Source: Ascaris suum (taxonomy: Eukaryota; Nematoda; Chromadorea; Rhabditida; Ascarididae). Taken from it: DNA of 64,000 bases. Below the pieces are notes generated by a model. That model was not told where the DNA came from. It did not search any database and saw only the letters and a list, made by a program, of their open reading frames with translations. Shown here piece by piece: positions 31,963 to 59,236 of the stretch. The number at the start of each line of letters is the position of its first letter. Positions within the stretch are counted from its first letter, which is position 1. The stretch lies in NCBI GenBank assembly GCA_013433145.1, contig CM024169.1:12284817-12348816 (forward strand), given 5' to 3'. The position numbers and the translations under genes were made by a program.

Positions 31963-33552
31963 CTTGCAATTTCATTGTTGCTTATCCTTTAGTGATATTC
32001 TTTATATTCTATTTCATTCGTCAATAATTTCACCATCTTTTATGTGTTACTATACAGATAGCAACCAAAACACTTTTTTTTAAAGGAAAATATGCTATTC
32101 GATCGCTATTTGCGCCATATTATTAGCGAACTCGCTTCACAACGTTGATATATCGCACGATGTAACAACATTCTCAGGATTTCCGAAATAGAGATGGGGA
32201 GGACGAGGTACGATGGGGGGTATGTTCAACCATTATGCAACGTATCCTATGCTTCACCCAGTTGAAGTTTATGCAAATAAAATAGCACCTTAAAACCTTA
32301 AAAAAGGCGTTTTATCACTCCTTTTTCTAGGAAATGAAATGAAATAAATTCAATCATGTAAAAAAAAAACATTATTTTTATTAAAAATTGAGAAATCCCT
32401 GTCTTGTTATTCAAGCGGAAGAAGTGAAATTTTTCTCTCATTTCGATGCACTTAAGTATATTTTCGCTAAAATGCATCATCATATTAGCAAATTAAAAAT
32501 ATTCCTTTTTACTTGCTCATCTATGCTTGACATCTGCGCAATAACTGGTTATTTTCATCGATAGCAATTAGTGATGCTATCCTACAGGTGGCGTCTTAAA
32601 CGGGCGATTACAACGCGAGATATATTCTAATTCCTAACGTTCACTCCTTTCGCCTTTACAAAAAAAAAAAAAGAATTTGAGACTCCAAAAAATGAACTGC
32701 GAACAGGAAGAAAAAAAAAAATCTTTCACCGTTCATTAAGTGCATCTAAAAAGCGCATTTAGTGCTTCTTTCAAATATTCTGACGATTCTTTTGAAAATT
32801 TTTCTACGTTTAAATTGCACTCTACTATTCGTTTGATTTTATAAATTGACGACGAATTTTATCGTTGTAACACCTCTCCTCTCCCACGACTGCATTATTT
32901 CAACTTATCTGCAAAAATTGTTTTTTTTTTTTTTTGAAATGTATTAGCATAATTATTTGCCGTTCTAATGCTGATTGGATGATTTCGGATTTCATTTCAT
33001 TCTTCTAGGGGGCACCTTTTCATGGCATCATTATTCTTTTCAATTTTTATCTCTATTCGCAATCTCTTATTTCCTCATGGATACTCTCTAATCGCCTCAT
33101 TAGTTTTTATTGTTGATTCAGGATCGTGGCATTCATTTTTTTTTTGAAAAGAAAAAGTCATCCGTAATTGTGCTTTAACTACTAATCTCAGCCATTTATT
33201 TGCATTTAATAAATTTTCTTTGATTTTAGAAAAATACGACAATTCACCTCTTCATTATTTTCTAATTTTGATTCTAGAAAAGCAAAAACAACTTACGTTT
33301 CTTGTATTTTTCAATAATTCTGCTCTATTCTTATTTACGATATCATCGAATTTATTGATGTTTTTTTTTGTGGTCATTAAAAAGAAAAAAGAAATTATTT
33401 ATTCAAAAATTCATTCGTATAAATTGTTTAACAATAGCGATCTAATTTTTCTACGAATGTCTTCACTAACAAAATCTATTGAATATTGAACCATTTATGG
33501 CCAATTTTAATTCATATGAATTCTAGTTGTAATAATTCGGAGCTTACTGTAG
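31963..33552. other. AT-rich intergenic stretch
   Basis: No gene recognised. It contains T runs and short frames only. Confidence 0.5.
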
Positions 33553-33622
33553 CAGATATTGCAATATATTGCAATATCTGTTGTATAATGCAGATATATT
33601 GCAGATATATTGCAGATATATT
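33553..33622. repeat. 28-bp perfect palindrome plus 11-bp tandem repeats
   Basis: The palindrome arms are CAGATATTGCAATA and its exact reverse complement (33553-33580). It is followed by three copies of GCAGATATATT (about 33590-33622). The two share the CAGATAT core, so the array probably grew from the palindrome arm. Confidence 0.85.
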
Positions 33623-36600
33623 GCAACAATTGCTGATAGCATTGATATAAAACTTTATTTATTGCATTATGAAAAATCAAATTGTCTTGTATGTCTACTC
33701 TTTTCACGCAATAACCTAGTTGCGTAGAACGATGAAAAACGAAAGAATGAAGACACAACCGAGGAAATTAGTTGAATGTGATTACGCTATTCATCTCAAA
33801 TATTCAGCGCAATGCGATTTTTCTAATGGCCCACTTTTATTGTATTGGCCGAAAAAGTTTTGCCTAGTGGTTGTGCAAAAAAATATTGGACTTAAATAAT
33901 TTGTGATCAGCGATCTTCTTAAATATAAAACAAATTGGGAACCTTTATGAAGAGATGAAAGGATATGAAGTATTGATGTCGTGCACTAGACCGACCGCTT
34001 TATAAGTCGCAACGAATAATAAAATATTGCAAAACTTCAGTCATATTTTAATTGACTCAAGCGCTTGTATTGATCCTCATATGTGTTTTTTCTACGTTGT
34101 ATAAAATGAAAATCCGTCAGGGTATAGAAATGTCCGATCGTCGTTGCTTCCAAGTGTTGGTCACTCGCTTTGAATTTGATGAAGGGCTTAAAAATTCGTA
34201 CAGTTGGTAATCCTATCCAACCATTATCCTTTACATCCAGCATTTTATATTAACTCCAATTGAGTCACTTCCGACTTGAAGCTATCACATATAAACATAG
34301 CACAGCATGATATGCTCATAATATTCTATTCAAATATAAACTTGAGACGGCATGTGGCAAATCAAAACGGTGATATGTGCTTTTTTTTAAAATCGCGCTT
34401 ATTAGACTATCTAATCGCTAAAATAGCGCTAACAAGTAACAAAATTAGTCAAATGAGCAGCATTGCTGTCATATTTCAATCGAATGAAACGCTTGCGTAG
34501 ATCCTCTATGAATTTTTTTTTTTTTTTTGCAACTTGAGGCAACGCCGAAATCCGCAAGCAATTTATCGTGCATTTCAAAGATGACGATTCAATTTAAAAA
34601 TGGTTTATATAGAAGTCGTTTTATAATTTAAATTATATTTATCAAATTTTAAGCTCAGCGTTAAATTATATTCGATGAATTTTATATTTAAACCTTCAGT
34701 GGCCACCGGAAAGACGGAACACTAATGCATACATTATCTCAATGATAAACGTAGTAAAATTTTGGAAATTTTTATCGCTTTTTTTCTTAGAGCATATATC
34801 TCAATGTAGATTTATATTGATCTCTATTGTAGTCGTATTTTGGCAATCAATAAGATTTGATATTCTTTTAATCTTTGCACTAAAAAATTCAGAAATTTCC
34901 ACGTATTTTTTTTTCAGCGATTATTTTATCGATCATATGTGTTACGCGCTATAAGTGAGATTTAACTATTCGAGATCGCTTAGAATTCTGTCGAATTTCG
35001 ATGTTAGTGTTCATTGAATGAAACAACTAAATAATTGAATTTTTTTTCTTTGATCTTATAAAATTACTTAGAATTTTATGAGTTTCACTAAAATCCTTAC
35101 TTCTATGACTTCTTTCCCTTTTAATCTATCTTCTTGCAAACACCATCTGAAGAGAGGCAAAAGATTAGTTGAAGAGCACTTAAACAATCAGTAACGTTTT
35201 TCGTGTGCTAGATTTAGTGCTCAACTATTGAGCTCAGACGTAAGGCACTCAACGCGATACTCAATTCTGTGGGTAAATTTACTCATGCAATTCTAATTTG
35301 TGGATTATTAAATTATTACCTGTTGGATGTACTTATATCTTTTCGGACGCGCATTCGGAAATTGTTTGGCAAACAAAGTTTCTTTTTTTTTGGGGGGGGG
35401 GGGGGGAGGGGGAGAGGTAGGAATTGCTAGTTGGAAACGTTCCAAGAAAAAAAACCACTTTCTGAAACGTTTTCTGAAATTCAAGAAATTTTAGATTCAA
35501 AAAAAAATTTTATTCACTCAATGAGTCTCGAATTTCTAAAATTATAAAATTTCTAAAATTTTCGAGCAATTAAATTTTTCTTTGAGGGTTTTAAATAAAA
35601 ATGGAAATGTTCTCTAGATTGTATGTTGCATTTTACAATATTTGCATTCAAAAATTTTCATTTTTTTTTCTCATTTACGAGGTTGAAATTATTTTCACGA
35701 ACAAAGAAACTAGAAAAAAATTTTTTTGAATGTGCCACTTTTTTTTAATGAAAAATTTCTCCTAATAATTTATCATTTCATTCGATTTTCATATATGAGA
35801 AGATAAATTTTAATGAAAAATTGAAATGAATTGTAATTTTTACAAAATAATTTGCATTTTAAAAATTTTTAAGTACGATGCAATAATGCAATAAATATGC
35901 AAATCTGCAAATATTGTTGTTGTTTTTGTCTATTATTCCACTAATCTACTTTTAATTAGAGTCAATTTCAAATGAGATTTCATTGATTTGTATGCAAATT
36001 TATTCGATTATTTAAACATAGGTTGTAATAATAGTGTTATGCATTTGTTGATAAGAATCAATATGAGAGCAGAAAAATTTATTTGCATATTTAATTTAAA
36101 TAAGATGAGCTAACCAATCATTTAGTTATCGGGTCGACGTGCACAAGTGAAAATCAATCTTATAGTTGAAATTAAGTCTATGTTTAATAAGTATTAGTTC
36201 TATCGACACCATAAATTCCCCCTCTATCCTCGAAAATCCTCCACCCCCCCCCCCCCCACCCCCTTTCGCCTCCTAATATTTCTTATTTTTTCTATTTAAA
36301 TGGTACTATGGGAATAATTTATATATGCTTATTTGAATATTTTCTTGTGTTCACAATCGAATTTTAACGAGTACAACATTGTACATTTAAAGTAGAGATT
36401 GTATATTATTGTATTCTTCTCTATACTTTTTTTTTCTAAAGTAACTGATCTTTAGTATCAATTTATTCGATTTTATTGATGAGATGCTTCTGTAGATTTG
36501 TGAGTAAAATCGATCAATCATACTCGAATTTAAATGCCACATATGGAGTTCGTTGATCCAATTTGTTGCATCGTTCCAATTTGTTCCATTTATTCCTTAT

Positions 36601-36874
36601 TTATGATTCATTTTAGAAATTTCAATCGGCTCGCGTATCGGTCGTTTCGTTAATGAACATAACAAAATTACATTGTTTTTTTTTGTATGCCTCTTTCTTA
36701 AAGTAATCACATGAAATGCATCCTTGACGTAACGTTTTTTTTTTTTTTTGAAATTCTATTTTTTCGATTATTTAGTAAATTATCGAATTTTTGATTTTGA
36801 AATATTTCATCATTTAAATAGGTTAGAGAATTGTGCTAAATTAATCGTCGACTCCGTTGAATAAGTGCGTTCAT

Positions 36875-36906
<32 letters not shown>

Positions 36907-39900
36907 GCATAAGATGTGATGCAATCAATTTTTTGTTTCTTATGGGTTTATGATTTTGATTGCTTTTTTAGGAGGGGGAGAGGGGAGAGGGGATATAAAC
37001 AGAGTCGCTTGTGAGTGGACGTGTCATTTACAGGCTAAGTTACAATATGGGGCAAATCTTCAAACTGAGATATCATGTGAGTGATCCGCTTGAAATATGT
37101 TCAATTCAAGCAGTGTTGATCTCAGAGACGCTTAAATAAACCAATATCGTTTGGTTTGCTCTAAAATCATTTTTTTAGTTAACAACAAATAACTTTATTT
37201 TTATTTAGGCACTACTCATCGTATATTACTTTTAATACCTATGCAACAATTTCTAGAAACTTTTACTTACTTAAGAATCTATTTGCACCTATATTGATGG
37301 ATAAATATTGGTCTGATTCTGTGGAAGTTTTCTTTTAACATTCTCTATCGTTTCATATTCAGTCATGCTGATTTTTGGATTAATCTCGAATCAGCACGAT
37401 CCTCGTATTCGATGAGTGTAACTCTGCACATTTTCACATACGATAAATTCGAATCGGCGTTCGACTATCTTAGGAAAATAAATTCTACAATTTATGCTTT
37501 CAGAATACTGAAAAAAAAGCGATGTATTTATTCGATGATGTTTAAATTTATCTGTTCATGAAAATCTCCTCGGGCTGCAAAATACCAATTCATTTCCGCT
37601 TAAGCTCGCATAAATGCTTGCTATCATTTGCTGTTTATTCGTTCAACATTTGATTTATTACTCTTATTTTTCACTAATTTTCTGAGTTGTTTTATTACAC
37701 CGCATTTTTTCCACCGCTTAATGTCATTTTTTGTGATTTTAATTGAAGTTGAAATATTTTTAAAAACTCTATGTTTTATCGTTATCGCATTTTTGAAATA
37801 GAAAGAAAAAAAAATTAAATTCTCTCATAAAAACATTCTAAAATAAAATTCAAAAAAATGGGGAAATTTCTTTTGCCCACAAATTTGAGGTTATAGATCT
37901 CTTAGAGAATTTGCAGATTATTTTTTTTTTCGTTTCTTTTTAATTCGTGTGAAAATTTTTATGACCATTCATTTTATGATAGTATTGTTTCCTCTCTATA
38001 AACACTAAATTCATAATCAATTATCGAAAAATTTCCGAAATTTTTTCGATTTTTTTGGATGAAAAAAATTTCATCGTAAATTTCTCTCTCGTTAACGCTC
38101 TACAACTCGATTTATGCTTTTTTTTTACGATGCTGTTGTATGCGTATAATTTTGTGTGCTTTTTGTTTTTTCTTACTATGGCGATTCTCTTCCCTTTATC
38201 TTCAACTGTAATTCGACATCAAAAAAGACCGCTGTATACGCATATAAATAAAATTGCCTTAAAAGAATGAACCCATATGAGCATAGAGGATTTAGTGTTC
38301 ATCAAAACAATAGCGTATTAAAATTTCTTATCGAATGAGGCAAAATGAACGAAATGGGGATGCTCATGGAAAGTGGGGGGGGGGGGGGGGGGGGAAACGA
38401 GGATTCTTATATGCGCTTGCGTGACAAAAATGCATTTTGCAATAAGCATCTCTGTGTATTTTATATCGTAATTGTTCGCACTCAATTATTATAAATTCTC
38501 TTCATAACGTTTAGCTTGGAAATTCTTTTTTTTTTTTGCATTCCAATTTTTATTCTTATTGAAAATTTTTATTAAAATTTATTCTAAGTTCGTAATTATT
38601 TTCAAAGAAATTTCTTTACATTTTTTTTTATTCATTAATTTTTTATTTCTAATTTTAAGGTGAATTTCTCTCAAAATAGCTTTGTTTCTCGTTATCGTTA
38701 TTATCATTGTTGTCTATTTCTCAGCAGACAAATATATATTGCTATGAATTTTCGTGACATTTGAAGCTAATCTTTCAAACTAAACTCACCTTTACGAATG
38801 AATGGGAGAAAACAATGAGCGAATAAAGAGAAAATTACTATTATTTTATCGATCGCTAAATAAAACCGTATAGTTATCATGATTTCTAAATTATCATATT
38901 TATTCACTTGTATGCTTTTCATTTCCCATTTCCTGTTTTTTCCTCTCTCTTTTTCTCTTCTTTTCTTCGTTCCTTTCTATTTCTTCCAATGTATCGTATT
39001 CAGCGATACTTAATTTGCATTAAATTCGGGCGATAAATGTTCTATCGGAAATTCGAAAACGATGAGATAAAATCATTTACATTCCATCATGATGTGCAAA
39101 GTTAGGCATTCATTGTGTAAGATAATATTCCAACTTTTCGAAGAATAAAAAAAAACTTCGATGAAAATATGTTGCAAATTCTTGACTGACCGAAAAAGAT
39201 CCTCCGAAAAAATAAATTGCTCCTCTCTCTTAATTTATGGAATTAGTCATATTTTAAACGATTTTTTTTTCCACTTTATACAACATTTTGCGATTTATTA
39301 AAGCCGATAAAACGTTCTATGTTTATTCTAAAATCAATCGAATACTATTTAGCTGAAATATTGATTCCATTTTGAAAAAAAAAAATGTATTAGCACTAAT
39401 AAAAGATAGAAATTAATTTATTAGTGTGATAATTCAGCACTAATTGAAAAAAATAAATAAATAAATTTTATTAAATAAACGAAATAAAATTGAATAAAAA
39501 TTTAATCGAATTTATTAATGAAGAATTGAAATCAATTTAGAGCATTCTCAAATAATAATTTCATTTCAATGAGATTGATTTAATTTGTTATCGCTTTTTG
39601 AAGCGATTATTTTTCTTCTTTTAAGGATTTGTAATGCATTTTTTTTTCTACGATTTTTTGAAAAGACCTTATTATTGATTTCCAAAAATATTCTCTTCAA
39701 AAATATTTTTGAATCTATGAAAAAACATTGAAAAAATATTTTTCTATAATATCTATTGTTAATATTTCATGAAAAAAAAAAACCTAATAATTAGAAATTC
39801 TGTTGTGTAAAATTCTTAGCAAAAAAAAAACACCTTAAACGATGATACGAAATTGAAAACAAATTTTTCTAATATTGCCAAATTTTTTCTCGGCAATATT

Positions 39901-41923
39901 GAGAATTTTTTTTTTTGGAAAAATTCTGCATTTAATCGTTTTTCTTCATTAATATATCATATTCTTCTCATTCCAGATACCTATCATCTTAATAAGTTGT
40001 GTATTTTTTTCATATTTTATCAATCGTAGCCATATACATTTCTAGGTGATGCTTTTATTTGCATATCGGTAGACATACGATTGCGATTATATAACAGATG
40101 GCTAACCGATCATCATAGATGAAGTTTTTCCACATAAAAACACCATTCATTGTGCGAGAATTGTATACTTCATTGTGCGATATACTTTGATATTCTTTCC
40201 ACGAATATATACAATCTATTCTCGTGTATAATTTCGTTCGTTTTTCTGAAACTTTTCAACATATTCGAATTTATTTTACTTCAAAACATTGTTATCGTTT
40301 TTTTTGTATAATATTTAATAATGAGGAGAGGATAAAATTTCATAAAAATATCGAATTAATTGTGAAACTTTTTTTTTTTTGAAGGAAGCTGTTAATAATA
40401 GTTGGTATAATATAATTTTTCATTATAATATTGTGAATAGTTTTGTAGAAATGTAATTGTTGATGGTCGTATAGTCAAAGCTTACAATTCTAGAAGTAAT
40501 GTTGCTATAGTGGAAGCATATTCTTGTGGAGCTCTTTTCCGTCTTGCTGATAAACTGATAATGGGTTTTTTTTTTCATTCAGTAAATATATTAAACTATG
40601 ATAGCCGCTCAGTAGATTAATGACAGTAGCTGCATAAATAAAGTTACTATGATATATTGCTCGAAGAAGTATTACTCATTAAGATTATCGTCCCCTTTTG
40701 TGCGAAGCACTCAATATGCAAGAGTCCTCCTTGCCCAATTCCATCTCTTATATCATCTCTTCCTTCTTTACTTCATTTTCAGCCCTCTTCTTTCCCTACG
40801 CCTACTTCCGAACGGAAATTTCAACTCACATTTGTTCCAATCGCTTTCATCGAATTTAGAAATTCCACAACTTTTTTTTCCCATTATTTGATCTCACGAT
40901 CAGTGAATTATTAAGTTATTTTGGCGATGGATTTATTTTCATCGCCCCGTTTTAGAAGCCAACCCTCAAAACACTATTTTGATTAATCCAACAAGAAAGG
41001 ACGAAAATTATCTAGTTATAAAGCAAAAATTTGGCGATGGCGCATCAAGCCATTCTTGCTATAATGGACGATTGACCAAGAATGATGCTATTCATAGGCA
41101 TTGCTTCAATTTGCGTAATGAAGCCGTATGAACGCATAGTGGAAGATCAACACCGTTTTAATATCTCATCTTCTCTTATTTTTCTCATCTTTTCCTACTG
41201 AGCGTTTTTTTTTTTCAAATGTTGAGAATTTCTTTTCTGAAAAATTTCCATTTTCAGCAAAAAAAAAATTTTTTATTTATTCATCACAAAAACTTTTCGA
41301 ATGGAATTCATTTGATTATCATTATAATATTTATTCAAAAATATAGGCGAATTTTCAGTTCTAAACATTCGAAACGTCAAAAAAAAATCGTATAATTTTA
41401 TCACATTGATACAACAAATAATTAAAATTCAGTTTTTATTTTCCAATATTTATATTCTCACCATAATTTATATCATTTTTACTTTTTGATAAATCGTTGA
41501 AAATTGATTAATTCTATAATTTTTTTTTCTTATAAGATCTATTGATTGAGCATTTTTCAAATTTAGAAAAAAAAATTATTGCAAAAAATATTTTCCAATT
41601 TTTTTATTTGCAATAATCTATATTGTTGCTTGCAATTATCGATTTTATTGCCACATTAATTGCAAAAATTTTCTTCTATTCTCTAATGTAATGATCTACT
41701 CTAAATGCAATTAACTATTGCAATAAATAATTGTTTATATAATGTTTCGATGATTGTTCGTCAATGATGATTCAACAGTCGATCGATTGTACAACAAATC
41801 TATGACGTTCATGCTATTCGAAGTGATATTAATGTGTAGAATTTTCTCGATATTTTATTGCTAAATGATGCGTTATGAATTTCTATATCCGTTTATTCAA
41901 ACAAATTGTTGGATTAATAAGCG
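33623..41923. other. Long AT-rich intergenic stretch
   Basis: No gene recognised in about 8 kb. It contains pure G runs at 35392-35406 and 38375-38394, a C run at 36244-36257 and a T run of about 26 near 36880. A possible isolated 44-base exon-like segment (acceptor ATTTACAG, sequence from 37034, donor GTGAGT near 37078) has no partner. Confidence 0.45.
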
Positions 41924-41989
41924 CATTTCATTGGTCACTATGAGTCATTTCATTGGTCACTATGAGTCATTTCATTGGTCACTACGAAT
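41924..41989 (+). repeat. 22-bp tandem repeat, three copies
   Basis: CATTTCATTGGTCACTATGA plus GT repeats at 41924, 41946 and 41968, the last copy with two substitutions. The 22-base period shifts the reading frame at each copy, so it is not a protein repeat. Confidence 0.95.
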
Positions 41990-46257
<4,268 letters not shown>

Positions 46258-46262
46258 GAAAG

Positions 46263-46556
46263 ATGAATTAATATGAATTCTTACTTCGCAAACTCCTAAA
46301 AGGATTGTATTGCTATCTGAAGCCTTTACCGTGGACCGATCCTCTAAAGCATCATTGAGTCCTTTCACATTCCTAGTAGCGAAGAAGGATGTTGTTACGG
46401 AGAATACAAGGAAAGGGTGCTCTATTTTCATCAAAGTTGTTTCGTTCCGGTCACCACCAGAGCACTATTAATAAAATTACGCCTGTGGTCTTCCGCTTGA
46501 TTTTTAAATAGTGCTTTAGTCCTGGTCCGCCTTGCTGGTTGTTGCTGTTGCATTTA
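46263..46556 (-). CDS. Candidate minus-strand exons, unknown product
   Basis: An ATG at about 46552, directly after an in-frame TAA, reads MQQQQPARRTRTKALFKNQA then EDHRRNFINSAL. A second open stretch in another frame reads DRSTVKASDSNTILLGVCE and ends at a strong GTAAGA donor (about 46278). A GTAATT donor after EDHR and a GCTTTAG acceptor would join them in phase, which is my inference. The region is less AT-rich than its neighbours. A decayed transposon is the alternative. Confidence 0.25.
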
Positions 46557-46645
46557 ACCAGTAAAGATGTAGCAAGCAGCAACAGACTACCTTACCGTGA
46601 CGTATAACATCAATCACTACCTTGCGCACCTCGTTATTTCGTGGT

Positions 46646-55289
<8,644 letters not shown>

Positions 55290-58200
55290 ATGGCGGATAC
55301 GGCAATCGGTTGCACCGAATACAACAGAAGTGATATCTCTGTGGAACAACGTCGTTTTAGTGGGAAGTCAGTTGATATAATGCCTTCGTTGGGTAACGCT
55401 AGCACATCACCGACGCAATTGTTTACTCTTCCGTTCCGTAAGCGGAGACAAAGCTATACAATCAATCCACCTGATGATACCTACAATGTGGTTTATCTCG
55501 GCAATGTGCTTACCGTTATGGCTAAAGGTAATCGTATTTATGTCTTTCATCTAGTAAATATATATTAGCAAGTCTACTTCAAAGATTTATTTTATAGAGG
55601 GAGGTGGAAATGATGCGGGGGGGGGGGGGGTTGGAGCAAAAATTACTTTTTTTTTTATTTGATTGTACTCAAATAACACTATCACTATTTTCTTAATTTC
55701 TATTTATACAAGAATTTCATTACTATAGTGCCATCGAATTCTCTAAATTTTAACTGCTATCAAGTTGGCAAATTTTTCTTGAAGTATTTTCCCGTATAAA
55801 ATTATAAATTTCAGGTGATGGTTGTGTTGAGAAGCCGCTGAATTTAATTTGGAAGACCTATTGCAGCAAACAAAAATCCGATTTGCACATGAAATTAGCA
55901 GTGACTCGTTCTGGCTTGAAGGTTGGCATTCGTTTAAAAAAAAAACGAAAACAATTTAGCAGCTATACATTTATATAACTTTTTAAAGATTTTCATTTTC
56001 GAGTTGCAACAATTTTATCATGGAAATAATTTACTTTATAACTCGATTAACCTAAATGCTCAATTATTTAATAACTAGACGAATTATGATGGTAGTTTTT
56101 TTTTTCCTTTTCATATTAAATGAAATATATTTTCGAATGCTCTAATTTTTTCAAAACTTCACACTTTTGATGGATTATTTTCCTTGAAAGAAAAGAAAAA
56201 CATTCATCGATGAATTACTCTACGTAAAAAGCGAAAATAATGAGAAAAATTTGCCAATTTCAATGAATAAAGACGCATCGAGGAAATAATTATTGCATTA
56301 CACATTCCCTTTCCCCCCCCCCTCCCCCCTAAAAAAAGTTCTTTTTTTTAAAAACTTTTATTTGCAAGTTAGATTAATCATTCGAAATTTCACGTTGAAA
56401 CAACTCGAATTTTGCTTTTATTTTCTTTTGATGGCGTCTCGTTTTCGGATGATCATCATCCTATAAAACTAGTTCATCGAATTATTTGAGAACTTCCGCA
56501 TATGCGCACAAATGATTTCGACCGTTGAAAAATCTTTATGCATTACATCTTTTTTTATAGTTATTTTTCTATTCTTATGACTTTAATAATATGCCTAATA
56601 TACTCATCGATGCTGAAGCATAATATCACGATTTATACTTAGAGGATTCTATAGGAATAGCATGAAATTTAGAGGAACGAATCATTTGCTAACGTTTATG
56701 ATGCAGATCGTTGGATATAAGGGAATGGGCAAGGATAGAAAGAAAAAAAAATTAGAAGGAATTTCCATTGTTTATCCTCATCCTTCATCTTTGCTATTCG
56801 ATGAATGAATCTATCTGAACTGCGTATTTGAAAATTTAATACGTCATATGAGCTCTTACTCGGATTTGAAGATTGTAAAATTTCAAAAATTTTCCTCATC
56901 TCCACTATCATTTCAAATGTGGTCTAAAAAACTTGCATTATTGTTGGAGAGATTTAGAATAATTTAGGCTCAAACAAAACAACAAGGTCTTACCGAATAT
57001 TGGGCACATCGTATAACGTTTTGTTTGGCACCATCCGAATATCCTCGCCTATTCTGTTGGGTGTATAAACATGAAGGAAAACGTATGAAACCTGAATTAA
57101 GGTAAGAATTTTTTTTTTTTTTTTACTCTTGAAATAGTTGAGATATATGAAATGATACCAAGAAGGTATATAATTGAGATGGCAGAAAATTTTTTCACTT
57201 CTGCTGCAAACCTCTTTCCCATTTCATTGTTCCTTTCCTAACATATATAAAGAATATGTTTGTAACTGATAACGTTTGCTATAGATATGGCTTCATCTGT
57301 AACATTTACGTACTTCATATATCTGTATAGATTATAGTTCCAATGACAAGTTCTTATTAAAGTGGAATATAAATGAGATGAAAAACCAAGCGCTGAAATT
57401 TTTTTTTGCGGTCGGCAATTTCGTTTAATCGAGATCGATGCCTTTGAATTAGAGCGGAACAATGATCTTTACGAATAGTTATTGACAATAGGTTTATTGA
57501 ACGACTAAAAAAAAACATTTTATTTTTAATAATAGGGAGTCAGTCGTTAAATTTTTTTTTAGGGGGGGGGGGGGCGGGGATATATTCCTCATCTAGCTGT
57601 GTAAAAATATTTAAATATTTGTTGTGGAAAAATTTTGTTTTATTTTTATTTTATTAAACTTTATAGGTTTATTGAACAAAGCGGAGCTTTTTTATTTCAA
57701 ATTATTCTTTATAACTTTTCTGGCAAATTTTAAAATTTTTATTGCTTCCGTTTTTTATTTTTCAACTGGTACATTTCAAGTATGAGATATTTTGCGGTCG
57801 TGTGTGGATTTATAAATTGCGAATTTAAGGATACCTACTTACTCTTTAATTGATGACATCTTTTCATTATCTCGAACAACGACCACCTACCAATGTAAAC
57901 AGTTCATAGACGTTAAAGATCTTATCGAAGACGTTAAAGACAACCAAAACATTAGATAAATGTAGCGTTACCTCAAGTTGAAGACTATTACGATGATTGA
58001 ATTTGATCGTTTGAAGTGATAAATTTACTGTATGATATTATTTGCATTTTATTTTCAGATGTCATGCAGTATTATGCAAAAAAGCGTCGGAACCAACAAC
58101 TATCGCTGTACGATTGAATGATTTTCTTCAAGCTGCTCTTCAGGTAAATATTCAATTCAAAATTTTTATTTTTTCTTCTCAATCTTTATAATTTATATTA

Positions 58201-59159
58201 TCGTTTCTCTTAGGTATCAAATAATTGTGGCGCATTTGCTATGATATGCTTCCTTAATATAGATTCTGTAAAGATAACAAAATCATTGAGAATGGCTTAT
58301 AATTGTCATTGAGAATGGCAAATAATTGCATAATTCAACAAAGATTATTCTCGAATCACTACATTACTACTAGTAATAGTCGTCTTACTAAATGTGTAAT
58401 TCAGCAAATATAGTGGGAGCAACGTTTCGGCGTCTATCGACGACGTATCCGGAAGGGAGAAGTTCCATCGTCTTAGATAAAACATTTTGTTGCAAGTCCA
58501 CTTTTCTTATTGTATAACGATGTGCATATCGAAATGCAACTTGCGTTTAGCTTCTTCTTATCTTTTTATGGGTATCTTGTTCAGGAATATCGAAGAGAGA
58601 AGCTAAGTATGCAGAACGCGAGATTAAATGCGACAGCGGTTGGTCAAGTGGCTACTTGCCCTAAAAGGTAACGATGTGTGATTCGCATATTCGAATTTCC
58701 AACCTTTTAAAGAGAACAAAAATGTGCTGTAGTTCGGTTTGGGAGGGGGGGAGGGGGAGAGGGAGGGGGAATGAGAACTAAATAGCAAAAGATTGACAGC
58801 TGAGGACAGTGGAGTAGAGTTTATCGTTGGATATTTGTAATTTTCGTTGTGAATTTTTGCTATATTTTTGTTCAGAGTGTTTTAAGACGAAAGATTGATT
58901 AATTATGCTAATTGCGAACTTTCGGGAATTTTTCTCAATCAAGATTTAATTTACAATTTTTGGTTTTATTGTATTTCAAATATTTTTTTATTAATTAAGG
59001 AAACTACTATTACAAACGGGCACTTTGAACTTTCGGCCACCTGTAAGTCGCTCGAAAAGTGCGCCAAGACTTGGTTCTATTGAAGAGGAAGAAATCCTCG
59101 AAGAGGAGGAGGACGAGGAGGAAGAAGAGCAACAGGTTGGCCATCAACTAATTGCGGTC

Positions 59160-59236
<77 letters not shown>

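Noticed and set aside
37034..37078. Exon-like segment with ATTTACAG acceptor and GTGAGT donor.
   Set aside because: A single 44-base segment with no partner exons and no recognisable protein. Such pairs arise by chance in AT-rich DNA.
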